Assembly (NCBI GenBank): GCA_020634615.1
Contig: JACKBI010000013.1
Coordinates: 1 to 64,000 of the forward strand
Direction of reading: 5' to 3'
DNA length: 64,000 nucleotides
From: Anaerolineales bacterium
GTDB lineage: Bacteria > Chloroflexota > Anaerolineae > JAAEKA01
Shown here: one piece after another, positions 1 to 8,018 of the stretch
Layout of the letters: every line of letters begins with the position of its first letter
Position numbering within the stretch: position 1 is the stretch's first letter
Position numbers and translations under genes: made by a program
The notes under the pieces: model-generated
Told to the model about the DNA's origin: nothing
The model's input: only the letters and a program-made list of their open reading frames with translations
Database searches by the model: none

Positions 1-2
1 TC

Positions 3-116
3 CGCGCCATCGACTTCTACGAGGGCGAGGGCGTGGATGAGGCTGCCCTCACCGACATCATTCTCGCTGCCGCGAGCCTGAATGTGGCAAAAGAGCGCAC
101 ACAGAAGAAGAAGTGA
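3..116 (+). CDS. C-terminal end of an unidentified protein
   Basis: An open frame enters from the left edge and ends at a TGA, giving 37 residues that finish in a basic tail (ERTQKKK). The stretch is Asp/Glu/Ala-rich and probably helical. I do not recognise the family and the 5' part lies outside the window. The last 50 bases or so are repeated in diverged form at 6012-6062, so this tail has been copied within the region. Confidence 0.5.
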   Translation, partial: RAIDFYEGEGVDEAALTDIILAAASLNVAKERTQKKK

Positions 117-248
117 CCCGGTTGACGGCAATGACGACCGGCATTCCCGCGAATCGCTGTTTGAACTAAGCGCCGAGCGCAGCTGATAGAGAGGCATCGT
201 TTCTCGCCGCAACAGTCTTTTCCAGCGACTGCCGAGCCTGCACGGTTG

Positions 249-316
249 CGTCACTCCCGCGGAGGCGGGAGTCCACTCTTCCCGGGTACTAGACACCCGC
301 CTTCGCTGGTGTGACG
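249..316. repeat. REP-like imperfect palindrome
   Basis: A 25-base left arm (249-273, CGTCACTCCCGCGGAGGCGG...) pairs with a right arm at 292-316 with about four mismatches. The left arm also contains its own short hairpin (ACTCCCGC/GCGGGAGT). It resembles the common intergenic GTCATTCCCGC...GCGGGAAT class of repeats. It lies between the first stop codon and the regulator gene and could act as a transcript end or leader hairpin. Confidence 0.6.
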
Positions 317-350
317 GGTAAGCAGTTACCTTTTCCACTATAACAATTCC

Positions 351-2981
351 ATGCCTGACGACCTGCTTCAAACCAAATTGCATGTGCCGCGGTTGCGGCC
401 GTTTCTCGTTCCCCGCCCGCACCTTATCAAAGCGCTCAACCAGGGACTGGCCGGCAAACTAACGCTCATCTCCGCACCCGCCGGTTTCGGCAAAACAACG
501 CTGGTCAGCAGTTGGATCGACACCCTCCAAACGGAGAACGCCACCCTCCCCCCACTCTCCACTCAAATCGCCTGGCTGTCACTTGACAAGAACGATCACG
601 TGCCGGCTCGTTTTCTGTCCTACATCATCGCCGCCTTGCAGCGCGTTGATCCCCACATCGGCGTGTCGGCCCGGTCAATGCTGCAGGCATCGCCGTTACC
701 GGTTCCCACTTTACTGACGGCACTGCTCAACGACATTGCGGCGCGGCCCGATCCGCTTGTGCTCGTGCTGGACGATTACCACGTCATCGATGCGCAGCCG
801 ATTGACGAGGCGCTGGCATTCCTGTTGGATCATATGCCGCCGCAACTGCATCTGGTGATCACCACGCGCGAGGATCCCAACCTGCCGCTGGCGCGGCTGC
901 GCGTGCGGGGCCAATTGACCGCAGTGCGGGCGAGCGACCTTCGTTTTGACTTAACGGAGGCGGCGGTTTTCCTCAGACAGACGATGGGATTGGACCTCTC
1001 GGAGGACAACATCGCTGCCCTGGAAGCCCGCACAGAAGGCTGGGTTGCTGGACTGCAGCTTGCTTCCATCTCATTGCAGGGCCGCCAGCATGACGCCGCC
1101 GACTTCATCGATGCCTTTACCGGCAGCCATCGCTTTGTGCTGGATTATCTGGTCGAGGAAGTCCTGCACCGACAGTCCGAGAGCGTGCAGCGATTCCTCC
1201 TGCAAACTTCCATCCTCGACCGTTTGTGCGGCCCGCTCTGCGATGCTGTATGTCTCAGTACCGACGGTCAGGCAACCCTGGAAGCGCTCGACCGCGCCAA
1301 CCTGTTCCTCATCCCCCTGGATAACGAACGGCGTTGGTACCGCTATCACCACCTCTTTGTTGAGTTCTTGCGCCAGCGGCTACAACAACAATACCCAAAT
1401 AATATTGCAGAACACGAGATTCGAGCCAGTGAATGGTATGAAGACAATGGCTATGAGATTGAAGCTTTTCAACATGCCGTCGCCGCCAATGACGTTCAAC
1501 GAGCCGAGCGCCTGGTTGAGGGAGGGGGGACGCCTATGCATTTTCGGGGCGCAGGCGCTTATGTACTGAATTGGCTGGCGTCCCTGTCTAAGACAGAATT
1601 AGACGCCAGCCCCTCGTTGTGGGTGATATATGCTTCGACATTACTGTTTGTGGGTCAACATCTGGCTGTTGAACAAAAATTGCAAGCTGCTGAAGCTGCG
1701 CTACAAGATTCTGGATCAGATGATAAGACCAAAGACCTTGTAGGACGCATTGCATCCTTGCGGGCCACAATGGCTGTCATTCAGAACGATGTGGAAACCA
1801 TCATTGCTGAGTCTCTCCGCGCTCAGAAGTATTTGCATCCCGACAACTTGATTTATCGTATTTCTGCGACCTGGGCACTGGGGGTTGCGTACCAGTTTCA
1901 AGGAAATCGTGCTGCGGCAAGCCGGGCGTTTACCAAAACTATCTCTATCGGTGGGGATTCCATCTACGTCATTGCTGCTACGATTAATCTAGGAAATATA
2001 CAAGAATCAGATAATCAGCTTACTCTGGCGGCAAAGACCTATGAAAACAGTCTGCATTTGGCAGGCGATCCGCCGCAACCTATTGCCTGTGAAGGGTTCC
2101 TTGGATTAGCGCGGATTCATTATGAATGGAACGAGCTGGATGCCGCCGAACAGTACGGACAACAATGTTTTCAAATGACGCAGCAGATGGACAATGTCGA
2201 TTCATTCGTGTCTTACGGGATTTTTCTCTCCCGCCTGATGCTGGCCCGGGGAGATGTGCCCGGCGCAGTCACTGTTTTGGATGAGGTCGAAGAGTTTGTA
2301 CATCACAATAACTTCGAGTTTCGAATGCCCAGTGTTGCTGATGCTCAAGTGCTTGCCCTACTACGGGAGGGAAGTGTAGAAAAGGCCGCACAACTCGCAA
2401 GGATGCACGACCTGCCGTTCAGCCAGGCTCGGGTACACCTGGCCGAAGGGGACTCAGCGAGTGCGTTGGCAATACTGGAGAGACTGTGCCAGCAGGCAAA
2501 AGATCAGCCGGATGAACGACTCAAGGTGGCGGTTCTGCAAGCAATCGCATACCAGGCAAATGGTGAATTGGACAAGGCTTTACAAGCGCTCAGGGATGCA
2601 CTAATGCTTGCTGAGCCTGACGGATTCATGCGGATCTTCTTAGACGAAGGGGCTGTCATGGCACAGCTATTATCTGATGCAATGGCTCAGGGGATGATGC
2701 CTGGCTATGTGAGCAAGTTACTGGCGGTATTTGAAGCTGAGAAGCAAGAATCTGATTTGCCCCTTCCCCAAGCACTCATTGATCCCCTCAGCGAGCGTGA
2801 GCTGGAAGTTCTGGCTCTCGTCGCCGCCGGGCTGAAAAACAAAGAGATCGCCGAGCAACTCTTTATCAGCCTCAACACTGTCCTCTACCACATCAAAAAT
2901 ATCTACGACAAACTAGGCGTTAGAAAGCGTACGCTCGCCATCATAAAAGCCCGCGAACTCGATCTGCTGCCAGAAGAATAA
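351..2981 (+). CDS. MalT-like LuxR-family ATPase transcriptional regulator
   Basis: This 876-aa protein has the architecture of large MalT-type activators, which bind ATP and an inducer, oligomerise and activate promoters. An N-terminal STAND ATPase has a Walker A (APAGFGKTT, about residues 42-50) and a Walker B (LVLVLDDYH, about 136-143). The middle (about 350-780) is helical, TPR-like, and the last 60 residues are a LuxR helix-turn-helix starting LSERELEVLALV. The start ATG lacks a clear Shine-Dalgarno sequence. The next genes are a small conserved protein and a DUF4386 membrane protein, an arrangement repeated around the second regulator at 19251. The inducer is unknown. Confidence 0.93.
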   Translation: MPDDLLQTKLHVPRLRPFLVPRPHLIKALNQGLAGKLTLISAPAGFGKTTLVSSWIDTLQTENATLPPLSTQIAWLSLDKNDHVPARFLSYIIAALQRVDPHIGVSARSMLQASPLPVPTLLTALLNDIAARPDPLVLVLDDYHVIDAQPIDEALAFLLDHMPPQLHLVITTREDPNLPLARLRVRGQLTAVRASDLRFDLTEAAVFLRQTMGLDLSEDNIAALEARTEGWVAGLQLASISLQGRQHDAADFIDAFTGSHRFVLDYLVEEVLHRQSESVQRFLLQTSILDRLCGPLCDAVCLSTDGQATLEALDRANLFLIPLDNERRWYRYHHLFVEFLRQRLQQQYPNNIAEHEIRASEWYEDNGYEIEAFQHAVAANDVQRAERLVEGGGTPMHFRGAGAYVLNWLASLSKTELDASPSLWVIYASTLLFVGQHLAVEQKLQAAEAALQDSGSDDKTKDLVGRIASLRATMAVIQNDVETIIAESLRAQKYLHPDNLIYRISATWALGVAYQFQGNRAAASRAFTKTISIGGDSIYVIAATINLGNIQESDNQLTLAAKTYENSLHLAGDPPQPIACEGFLGLARIHYEWNELDAAEQYGQQCFQMTQQMDNVDSFVSYGIFLSRLMLARGDVPGAVTVLDEVEEFVHHNNFEFRMPSVADAQVLALLREGSVEKAAQLARMHDLPFSQARVHLAEGDSASALAILERLCQQAKDQPDERLKVAVLQAIAYQANGELDKALQALRDALMLAEPDGFMRIFLDEGAVMAQLLSDAMAQGMMPGYVSKLLAVFEAEKQESDLPLPQALIDPLSERELEVLALVAAGLKNKEIAEQLFISLNTVLYHIKNIYDKLGVRKRTLAIIKARELDLLPEE

Positions 2982-3169
2982 AGGGGATGGCTGAATCTTC
3001 AGCTTTTGAGAATAGAGCGGATATGTAACGGCGTCACGCGCAATTTGAGCTTGAGTCCGCACTCGAGCAAATTGTCGGCGTAAATGGGGAAACGCCTACA
3101 CCAAGATACTGCCAATTCCAGCACACTAGCTGAGGTCGCGCGCGCCGCTCGGCTTTCCATCCCCCCATA

Positions 3170-3207
3170 AACTACAGTTTTTTGTCCTAACAACCACAGT
3201 TTCTTGT
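3170..3207. promoter_or_regulatory. Direct repeat, candidate regulator operator
   Basis: Two copies of AACnACAGTTTnTTGT (3170-3185 and 3192-3207) sit 22 bp apart, two helical turns, directly upstream of the small gene and downstream of the MalT-like regulator. Regularly phased direct repeats are typical of activator binding. Assignment to this regulator is inference. Confidence 0.35.
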
Positions 3208-3243
3208 GGGGACTTATCGCGCCCATTCTTATATATTGGGGGC

Positions 3244-3465
3244 ATGACGAACGAAGACACCCAATACCACATCACAATCAAGGGTCATTTAGATGCCAGC
3301 TGGCAGGATTGGTTCGATGGCTTAACCATCACCCTGACTGATGACGACAACACCATTCTAAGCGGCGACATCATAGACCAGGCTGCCTTGCATGGGGTGT
3401 TTAAGAAAATTCGCAATCTGGGATTGACCATCATTTCAGTCAACCCTCAAACAAAAGGAGAATAA
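3244..3465 (+). CDS. Small conserved GHLD/DQAALHG protein
   Basis: A 73-aa soluble acidic protein with a GHLD motif near residue 14, a W..WF.GL segment, and DQAALHG near residue 45, ending in a predicted beta strand (LTIISV). It is clearly homologous to the 86-aa protein at 22234: both share GHLD, W..WF.GL, DQAALHG and the R-LG spacing. Both lie immediately after a MalT-like regulator and before a multi-pass membrane protein. No function is known to me. The fold looks like a small alpha/beta domain, and the genomic pairing suggests it is a target or partner of the regulator. Confidence 0.8.
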   Translation: MTNEDTQYHITIKGHLDASWQDWFDGLTITLTDDDNTILSGDIIDQAALHGVFKKIRNLGLTIISVNPQTKGE

Positions 3466-3540
3466 CCATAAGACAAAATCAATGCTTACATCCAGTGACA
3501 AGAGATTCGACCTATATCATTCAACATAAGGAGCTTAAAG

Positions 3541-4224
3541 ATGAATTCACACAGAAATGCCGCTAGAATGTTTGGGATATTTTTTATCATAGCGTTTTTG
3601 TCCTATGGAACAGGGAGTGCATTGATAGCTTCCGTTACAGACACTCCGGATTTTCTTTCTAACGTCTATGCCAACAATACGACAATCGTAATTGGCGCTA
3701 TGCTCATCGCCCTGGTTCATACTTTTGTAAATATTGGGCTGCCAGTGATAATGCTGCCAATCCTAAAGCCATTCAATAACAACTCAGCATATGGCTATCT
3801 GAGCCTTGGAATCGCTTCGACCACCGTGGCTGTCATTGGTGCAATCTTCTTGCTGTTACTCATTCCCCTGGCTGATGAGTATGTAACAACCAACTTCGCC
3901 GCTACAGGTTATTTCGAGACTACGGGCATTGTTCTTGAGATGGGTGGGGCTTACGCTTACCAAATAGCAATGGCCATATGGGGCTTAGGTGGATTGTTGT
4001 TTGTTTCTGTATTATACAGATCAAAGCTCGTTCCTCGGTTATTGTCAGTCTGGGGCATTATCGGATACATAGTATTCGTGTCAGGCACAATCTTGGAGCT
4101 CTTCGGATACCCTGTTGGAGTTTATCTGGCTCTTCCTGGCGGCCTATTTGAACTTTCTCTAAGCGTATGGCTTATCGCCAAAGGATTCAACTCATCTGCA
4201 ATTGCTTCCGTGGCTACTAACTAA
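3541..4224 (+). CDS. DUF4386-family integral membrane protein
   Basis: A 227-aa, strongly hydrophobic protein with about six membrane segments and an N-terminus (NSHRNAARMFGIFFIIAFLS) typical of the DUF4386 family, whose function is unknown. A good ribosome site (AAGGAG) precedes the ATG. It follows the small GHLD protein by 75 bases and is probably co-transcribed with it. A perfect 15-bp hairpin follows the stop codon. Base composition is lower in GC than most of the window, like the small gene upstream, which hints that the two arrived together. Confidence 0.8.
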   Translation: MNSHRNAARMFGIFFIIAFLSYGTGSALIASVTDTPDFLSNVYANNTTIVIGAMLIALVHTFVNIGLPVIMLPILKPFNNNSAYGYLSLGIASTTVAVIGAIFLLLLIPLADEYVTTNFAATGYFETTGIVLEMGGAYAYQIAMAIWGLGGLLFVSVLYRSKLVPRLLSVWGIIGYIVFVSGTILELFGYPVGVYLALPGGLFELSLSVWLIAKGFNSSAIASVATN

Positions 4225-4230
4225 GTACAA

Positions 4231-4268
4231 GATGCCACCCGTTATGACAGACGATAACGGGTGGCATC
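4231..4268. terminator. 15-bp perfect hairpin after the DUF4386 gene
   Basis: GATGCCACCCGTTAT (4231-4245) pairs perfectly with 4254-4268 around an 8-base loop, six bases after the stop. There is no clear T-run, so it may be a bidirectional or Rho-assisted end or an mRNA 3' stabiliser rather than a canonical intrinsic terminator. The second cassette also ends in such a hairpin (23408-23449). Confidence 0.6.
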
Positions 4269-4397
4269 AAGAGTAGATAGTCAGAGCGACGACCCTATCT
4301 CTATCAAATATCGTTTCATTAGGTGTGCTGAAGCTATATCATTGCCTCACATAGCTCATCGAAGTTCAATGTTTACAGTAACCACAAGGAGAATCCC

Positions 4398-5543
4398 ATG
4401 ATCAAACGACTCATCGTGCCCCTAACGTTGGTGATACTGCTGCTTTCCGGCTGCATCCCCACCGCCCAGGACAGCCCGCAGACGTTCCCGCCGGATGTCG
4501 TTGCGGAGGTACAAGCAACCTTGGACGATCTGACCGCAGGCGAACTTCCGCCCGGCATGGTCGTGTGGATCGATGCCCCGAAGTACCGATTCGAAGGCGC
4601 AAGTGGTCTCGCGAACCTCGCGGACAACACCCCGATGCCGCCGGAGGGCGCGTTCCGGATTGGCAGCATCACCAAGATGTTCACCGCGGCAGTGATCGTC
4701 AAACTTGCGGAGGAAGGCGCGCTGACCCTGGACGATCCGCTGGCGCGCTGGCTGCCGGAGGTAGCCGATCAACTGCCGAATGGCGACCAGATCACACTGC
4801 GCCACCTGCTCACGCACACGTCCGGTCTGTTTAACGTGGTCGAACACGAATCTTACTGGGCGGATCTCTTCGCTGAGATGCAAATTGATGAGAATACAGG
4901 CGCCGTGACAATCCCCTGCGTCCAGCGGGATCCCCACGACACGCTCGCCCGCTACGTCTACGGCAAAGATGCCCTGTTTGAGCCCGGGACACAGTGGTAC
5001 TACAGCAATACCAACTACACGCTGCTCGGCATGGTGATCGAAAAGGCGGCGGATATGCCGCTGGCGGAGGCGTATCGCACGCGCATCTATGAACCGCTGG
5101 GCATGGAGTCAACGTTCCTGGATTGCTACGAAGACCCGGTGATTGATGTGGTGCACGGCTATACCGGATCTGGAGACACCCTGGCCGATCTCACTGAACT
5201 GCACGAGTCCATCGGGTGGTCGGCGGGCGGCATAGTCTCTACCGCCCCGGACCTGATCGCCTTCGCCCGCGGGTTGTTCGGTGGGGCGCTGTACGACGAT
5301 CCGGAGTCGCTGGTCGCGATGACGACACCTGCTCCGGGCAGTTCCTACGGTCTGGGCGTCGCGCTTCAGGATGAATACATGGGGCATGCCGGCTACATTG
5401 CCGGTTTCCGATCGGTGCTCAACTATGCGCCTGAGCTCGATACAGTTGTGGTGATGCTCTACAACCACGATGGCGCCGATCCCGAACAAAGTCTGGCGAA
5501 TGTGATGAATCCGGTGCTCCCGTTGCTGCGTGGGGCGGAGTGA
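4398..5543 (+). CDS. Beta-lactamase-fold serine hydrolase, lipoprotein
   Basis: A 381-aa member of the class C beta-lactamase/DD-peptidase-like family. The N-terminus is a lipoprotein signal (LLLSGC, lipidated Cys at about 19), so the enzyme is expected to be membrane-anchored outside the cytoplasm. The catalytic SxxK is SITK (in IGSITKMF), the YxN motif is YSN (YYSNTNYTLLG), and the third motif is HAG (MGHAGYIAGF). The ATG follows AAGGAGAATCCC. Substrate is not predictable: members include D-aminopeptidases, esterases and peptidoglycan hydrolases. Confidence 0.9.
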   Translation: MIKRLIVPLTLVILLLSGCIPTAQDSPQTFPPDVVAEVQATLDDLTAGELPPGMVVWIDAPKYRFEGASGLANLADNTPMPPEGAFRIGSITKMFTAAVIVKLAEEGALTLDDPLARWLPEVADQLPNGDQITLRHLLTHTSGLFNVVEHESYWADLFAEMQIDENTGAVTIPCVQRDPHDTLARYVYGKDALFEPGTQWYYSNTNYTLLGMVIEKAADMPLAEAYRTRIYEPLGMESTFLDCYEDPVIDVVHGYTGSGDTLADLTELHESIGWSAGGIVSTAPDLIAFARGLFGGALYDDPESLVAMTTPAPGSSYGLGVALQDEYMGHAGYIAGFRSVLNYAPELDTVVVMLYNHDGADPEQSLANVMNPVLPLLRGAE

Positions 5544-5614
5544 GAAACCGTTTGAAATCCTGACCCCTCACTGTCGACCTACAACACACATCAGTTTTAG
5601 GGAGAAACCGGACT

Positions 5615-5752
5615 ATGCCACTCTATATGGATATTCACGAACAGGTGGAAGGACTGACAGCCGGAGCAGTCGTCGGCGCGCACGCAAGAGACTTGGAGAC
5701 TCATGAAAAGTACGGCGTTAGGCTAGTACAGGAAAATCGTCATACGTGTTGA
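5615..5752 (+). pseudogene. Truncated DUF4242 gene (nickel-binding-like protein)
   Basis: The 45 codons begin MPLYMDIHEQVEGLTAGAV and continue to DLETHEKYGV, which is the N-terminal half of DUF4242 proteins (small ferredoxin-like proteins related to the SCO4226 nickel-binding protein; usually about 80-90 aa). After YGV the sequence no longer matches the family and soon stops. The break coincides with the start of a degenerate transposase on the other strand, so an insertion probably destroyed the gene. A Shine-Dalgarno (AGGGAGAAA) is still present. Confidence 0.7.
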
Positions 5753-6004
5753 GTGTCAGATAAAGGAGGAATGAGGACGAACCATTTTTCGAGTCCCTTC
5801 AATCGCTGGAAGCGCTGCTCCAGGAGCTGCATCTGGTCTTGGGTAAGTTTCACGCCAGTCTCATAGGCTTTCGACACAGAACGGACACTGGGTTTCACAC
5901 CCTGTCGAAGAGGACCAGTTGCGGTGTGAGACCGCGATCGTGTGCCTCGAGGATCATCGCTCGAAAGTGATCGTTCTTGCTTAGCTGATCTTGATCCTTG
6001 TTGT
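5740..6004 (-). mobile_element. Degenerate IS transposase remnant
   Basis: Read on the minus strand, one frame from about 6004 gives SKNDHFRAMILEAHDRGL followed by TPQLVLFD, a segment characteristic of DDE transposases of IS701/IS4-type elements. It stops at a TGA where the family continues. A shifted frame then gives YETGVKLTQDQMQLLEQR and RLKGLEKWFVLIPP, resembling a transposase C-terminus. The core between them is missing, so this is an internally deleted, frameshifted copy. Terminal inverted repeats were not identified. Confidence 0.6.
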
Positions 6005-6011
6005 AGACACG

Positions 6012-6062
6012 GACGCGAGCCTGAATGTGGCAGACGAGGGCACACAGAAAAAGACGTGACCC
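6012..6062 (+). pseudogene. Duplicated gene tail matching 66-116
   Basis: The stretch from GCGAGCCTGAATGTGGCA through the GTGACCC after the stop matches the end of the gene at 3-116 with a handful of substitutions. It abuts the transposase remnant and has no start of its own. It is best explained as a fragment left by recombination between copies. Confidence 0.55.
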
Positions 6063-6085
6063 TGAGAAAGTCTGCCGGATTCCTG

Positions 6086-6114
6086 TTGACCTTCAAACTT
6101 CCCTGTGCTACAAT
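6086..6114 (+). promoter_or_regulatory. Sigma-70-type promoter for hicBA
   Basis: TTGACC, 17 bp spacer, TACAAT. It lies about 80 bases before the HicB start, with no other gene between. Confidence 0.6.
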
Positions 6115-6193
6115 CGCCCCAATACTGCAGGTTGAGTCGTAGTTCTCTGCAAGACCAATTTCATTGCCTCCAATGAGACATGGAGCGTTTACC

Positions 6194-6385
6194 ATGAACA
6201 CTGTGAAGATCGTGTATTGGGAAGAAGATGGCGTTTGGCTCGGTTACCTTCAGGACTATCCTGATTATTGGACGCAGGGGGAAACCCTCGACGACCTCAA
6301 AGAGAACCTGATGGACCTGTATCGCGATATCGCCGGCAACTACATCCCAGGTATACGCAGGGTCGAAGAACTGGTCGTCGCATGA
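6194..6385 (+). CDS. hicB: HicB-family antitoxin
   Basis: A 63-aa protein with the partial RNase H-like fold of HicB antitoxins: VKIVYWEEDGVWLGYLQDYP, then TQGETLDDLKENL and a helical tail. HicB binds and neutralises HicA and often represses its own promoter, although this short form carries no separate DNA-binding domain. The ATG at 6194 has GGAG eight bases upstream and is preferred to an in-frame ATG ten codons earlier. Its stop overlaps the hicA start (ATGA), so the two are translationally coupled, with antitoxin first. Confidence 0.88.
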   Translation: MNTVKIVYWEEDGVWLGYLQDYPDYWTQGETLDDLKENLMDLYRDIAGNYIPGIRRVEELVVA

Positions 6386-6561
6386 AGCGAGTTGATCTCA
6401 TCAGAACGATTGAAGGCTTCGGCTGCACGCTCGTGAGACACGGAGCCAAACACGACTGGTATCGGAATCCGCAAACCGGGGTATCACAGCCGATCCCGCG
6501 CCATCGAGAGATCAACGAACACCTGGCGAAACACATCATCAACAAGCTTCAGGCGGAGTAA
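6382..6561 (+). CDS. hicA: HicA-family mRNA interferase toxin
   Basis: A 59-aa basic protein with the HicA double-stranded-RNA-binding-like fold. It has GFGCTLVRHGAKHDWYRNP, with the conserved His (HGAKH), then PIPRHREINEHLAKHIINKL. HicA toxins cleave mRNA and slow growth when free of HicB. Length and motifs are complete, so the module looks functional. It is reached by an ATGA overlap from hicB. Confidence 0.9.
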   Translation: MKRVDLIRTIEGFGCTLVRHGAKHDWYRNPQTGVSQPIPRHREINEHLAKHIINKLQAE

Positions 6562-6663
6562 CTAGACGGTGGGATATGACGACCGGCATTGCTGCGCAAC
6601 TGGCTGGGTGGTACGCGCGGCCGGAGATCGCGCACGGCCAAAACACGCAAGAGGTCTGCTATT

Positions 6664-7128
6664 ATGCGTCATATCCGCGAGGAAGTGATCGAGCGCACCG
6701 TGCAGGAGTTCGATCGCCTGGACCAGTTGGTGAACGCGTTGACCGATGCCGAATGGAACACGCCGCTGGCCAGACCTGAGACCAAAGATCCCTGGACGGT
6801 GAAAGATACCCTGGCCCATATCACCCATTGGAAGGCTGACACGGTTAGGAAGATCAGGAAGCAGCCCGTACCGGCGGAGGAGAAGGGGCTCAACTGGACG
6901 GATGGCAACCACCTCATCTACGAGCGTTGGCGAGACCGCTCCCCGCAGGAGGTGTTAGCCTGGCACAGGCAAGTTCAGGAGGAGGTGCTGGCGGCGCTGC
7001 AAGAAGCACCCGACGCTTGGTTCAGCGCCAGGGATCGCCGGCCGGACTGGCCCTTCGACCTTGACGGCCACTCCAGCTACCATCGCGTCCAGGATATCGA
7101 ACAGGCGCTGCAAAAGTCAACATCATAG
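6664..7128 (+). CDS. DinB-like / ClbS-type four-helix protein
   Basis: A 154-aa protein of the DinB/YfiT/ClbS superfamily of metal-binding four-helix bundles. It shows the N-terminal helix VIERTVQEFDRLDQLVNAL, the WTVKDTLAHITHW segment with the first metal-type histidines, and a C-terminal HSSYHRVQDIEQAL helix with the other histidines. Family members act as thiol-dependent transferases or protective proteins; the substrate here is unknown. The ATG at 6664 follows AGAGGT and excludes 25 unlikely residues upstream. Confidence 0.82.
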   Translation: MRHIREEVIERTVQEFDRLDQLVNALTDAEWNTPLARPETKDPWTVKDTLAHITHWKADTVRKIRKQPVPAEEKGLNWTDGNHLIYERWRDRSPQEVLAWHRQVQEEVLAALQEAPDAWFSARDRRPDWPFDLDGHSSYHRVQDIEQALQKSTS

Positions 7129-7172
7129 AAGCAGGCAACCGTCAGGCAGAAGGAACGCGCAGGAACCAGTGG

Positions 7173-7688
7173 ATGATATTGCCAAAGAAGCGCGACCCCA
7201 GGTTCATCACTGAGCGGCGCGGGGGAACACTGACAGACGACGACCATCACCTGCTCGCGCAGTGGGCAGCTGACTGCGCGCAGCACGTGCTGCACCTCTT
7301 CGAGGAAGTGCAACCCGATGACGACCGGCCGCGGCGCGCTATCGACTCGGCACGCGCCTGGACGCGCGGCGAGATCACCATGACGCAGTCGCGCGCGGCG
7401 GGCGGCCATGCCATGGCTGCGGCGCGCGATCTGAGCGGCGCCGCCCGCCACGCGGCATTTGCTGCCGGCCAGGCGGCCGCGGTGGCGCATGTCGCGGCGC
7501 ATGAGTTGGGCGCGGCGGCCTACGCCATCAAAGCCGCGCGTGCAGCGGCGCCCGCAGATCAGGCCGAAGCAGCCGGCCGTCTCGAGTGTAAATGGCAGCG
7601 CGCACAACTCCCGGACGCGATACGCGATCTCGTCCTCGACGATCAGCGGCTGCGCAACGAGATCTGCTGGTCGGTGTTCGACTGCTGA
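7173..7688 (+). CDS. Imm5-like putative immunity protein, copy 1
   Basis: A 171-aa Ala/Arg/His-rich helical protein resembling the Imm5-type putative immunity family. Markers are WAADCAQHVLHLFEE, DDDRPRRAIDSARAW, RGEITMTQSRAA, and repeated AHAAARD/HVAAHELGAAAYAIKA helices. The family was predicted to protect against polymorphic toxins, but no toxin gene lies nearby. A close paralogue is at 34073 and a more distant one at 8679, each beside a DHFR-like gene, which suggests a different role or domesticated copies. Confidence 0.75.
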   Translation: MILPKKRDPRFITERRGGTLTDDDHHLLAQWAADCAQHVLHLFEEVQPDDDRPRRAIDSARAWTRGEITMTQSRAAGGHAMAAARDLSGAARHAAFAAGQAAAVAHVAAHELGAAAYAIKAARAAAPADQAEAAGRLECKWQRAQLPDAIRDLVLDDQRLRNEICWSVFDC

Positions 7689-7764
7689 CGGGCGGGATGG
7701 CACGCCTGCACTGCCGCGCGTCTGGACTTCGTGGCATCGCCGGTGAATGTCCCATGGGAACAGG

Positions 7765-7818
7765 CGGGATATGTCGATCGGGATTGCCGCGGCACAACAA
7801 TTGGGCGGCTTGGTCGCG
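7765..7818 (+). pseudogene. Short duplicated segment shared with 6571-6620
   Basis: GGGATATG followed by a CGA-CGG-ATTGC-GC core recurs at 6571-6620 and 7765-7818, and in part at 130-144. In one frame both longer copies read DM..GIAA-QL-G, so they may be remnants of one coding sequence. I do not recognise the protein. Confidence 0.35.
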
Positions 7819-7886
7819 TTCCAACATGGTGACGCTCCAGGCATAGTGATGTAAGATAGGTGAGGGTTGGTGTCGGAAACGGGTCC

Positions 7887-7971
7887 AGACTTCGGAAGCA
7901 GCCGGAGACTGGACTGGCAGCCCTAGACGGCCAGAACGAACGTCGGCAGAAAGCCGCTTCTTCCGCAGTCT
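7887..7971. repeat. Degraded copy of the 87-bp palindromic element
   Basis: AGACTTCGGAAGCAGCCGG (7887-7905) faces GCCGCTTCTTCCGCAGTCT (7953-7971), an imperfect inverted pair with about three mismatches. The 85-bp span matches the intact elements at 15781, 18319, 36037 and 45760. It lies in the intergenic stretch before the DHFR-like gene. Confidence 0.55.
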
Positions 7972-8018
7972 CCTGGGCGCATTTCAAACGGAATTCAGGA
8001 TGTTGGAGGAACTCAGCC

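Noticed and set aside
2989..3010. GCTGAATCTTCAGCTTTT as an intrinsic terminator of the first regulator
   Set aside because: Only a 6-bp stem with a 2-base loop; too weak to annotate.
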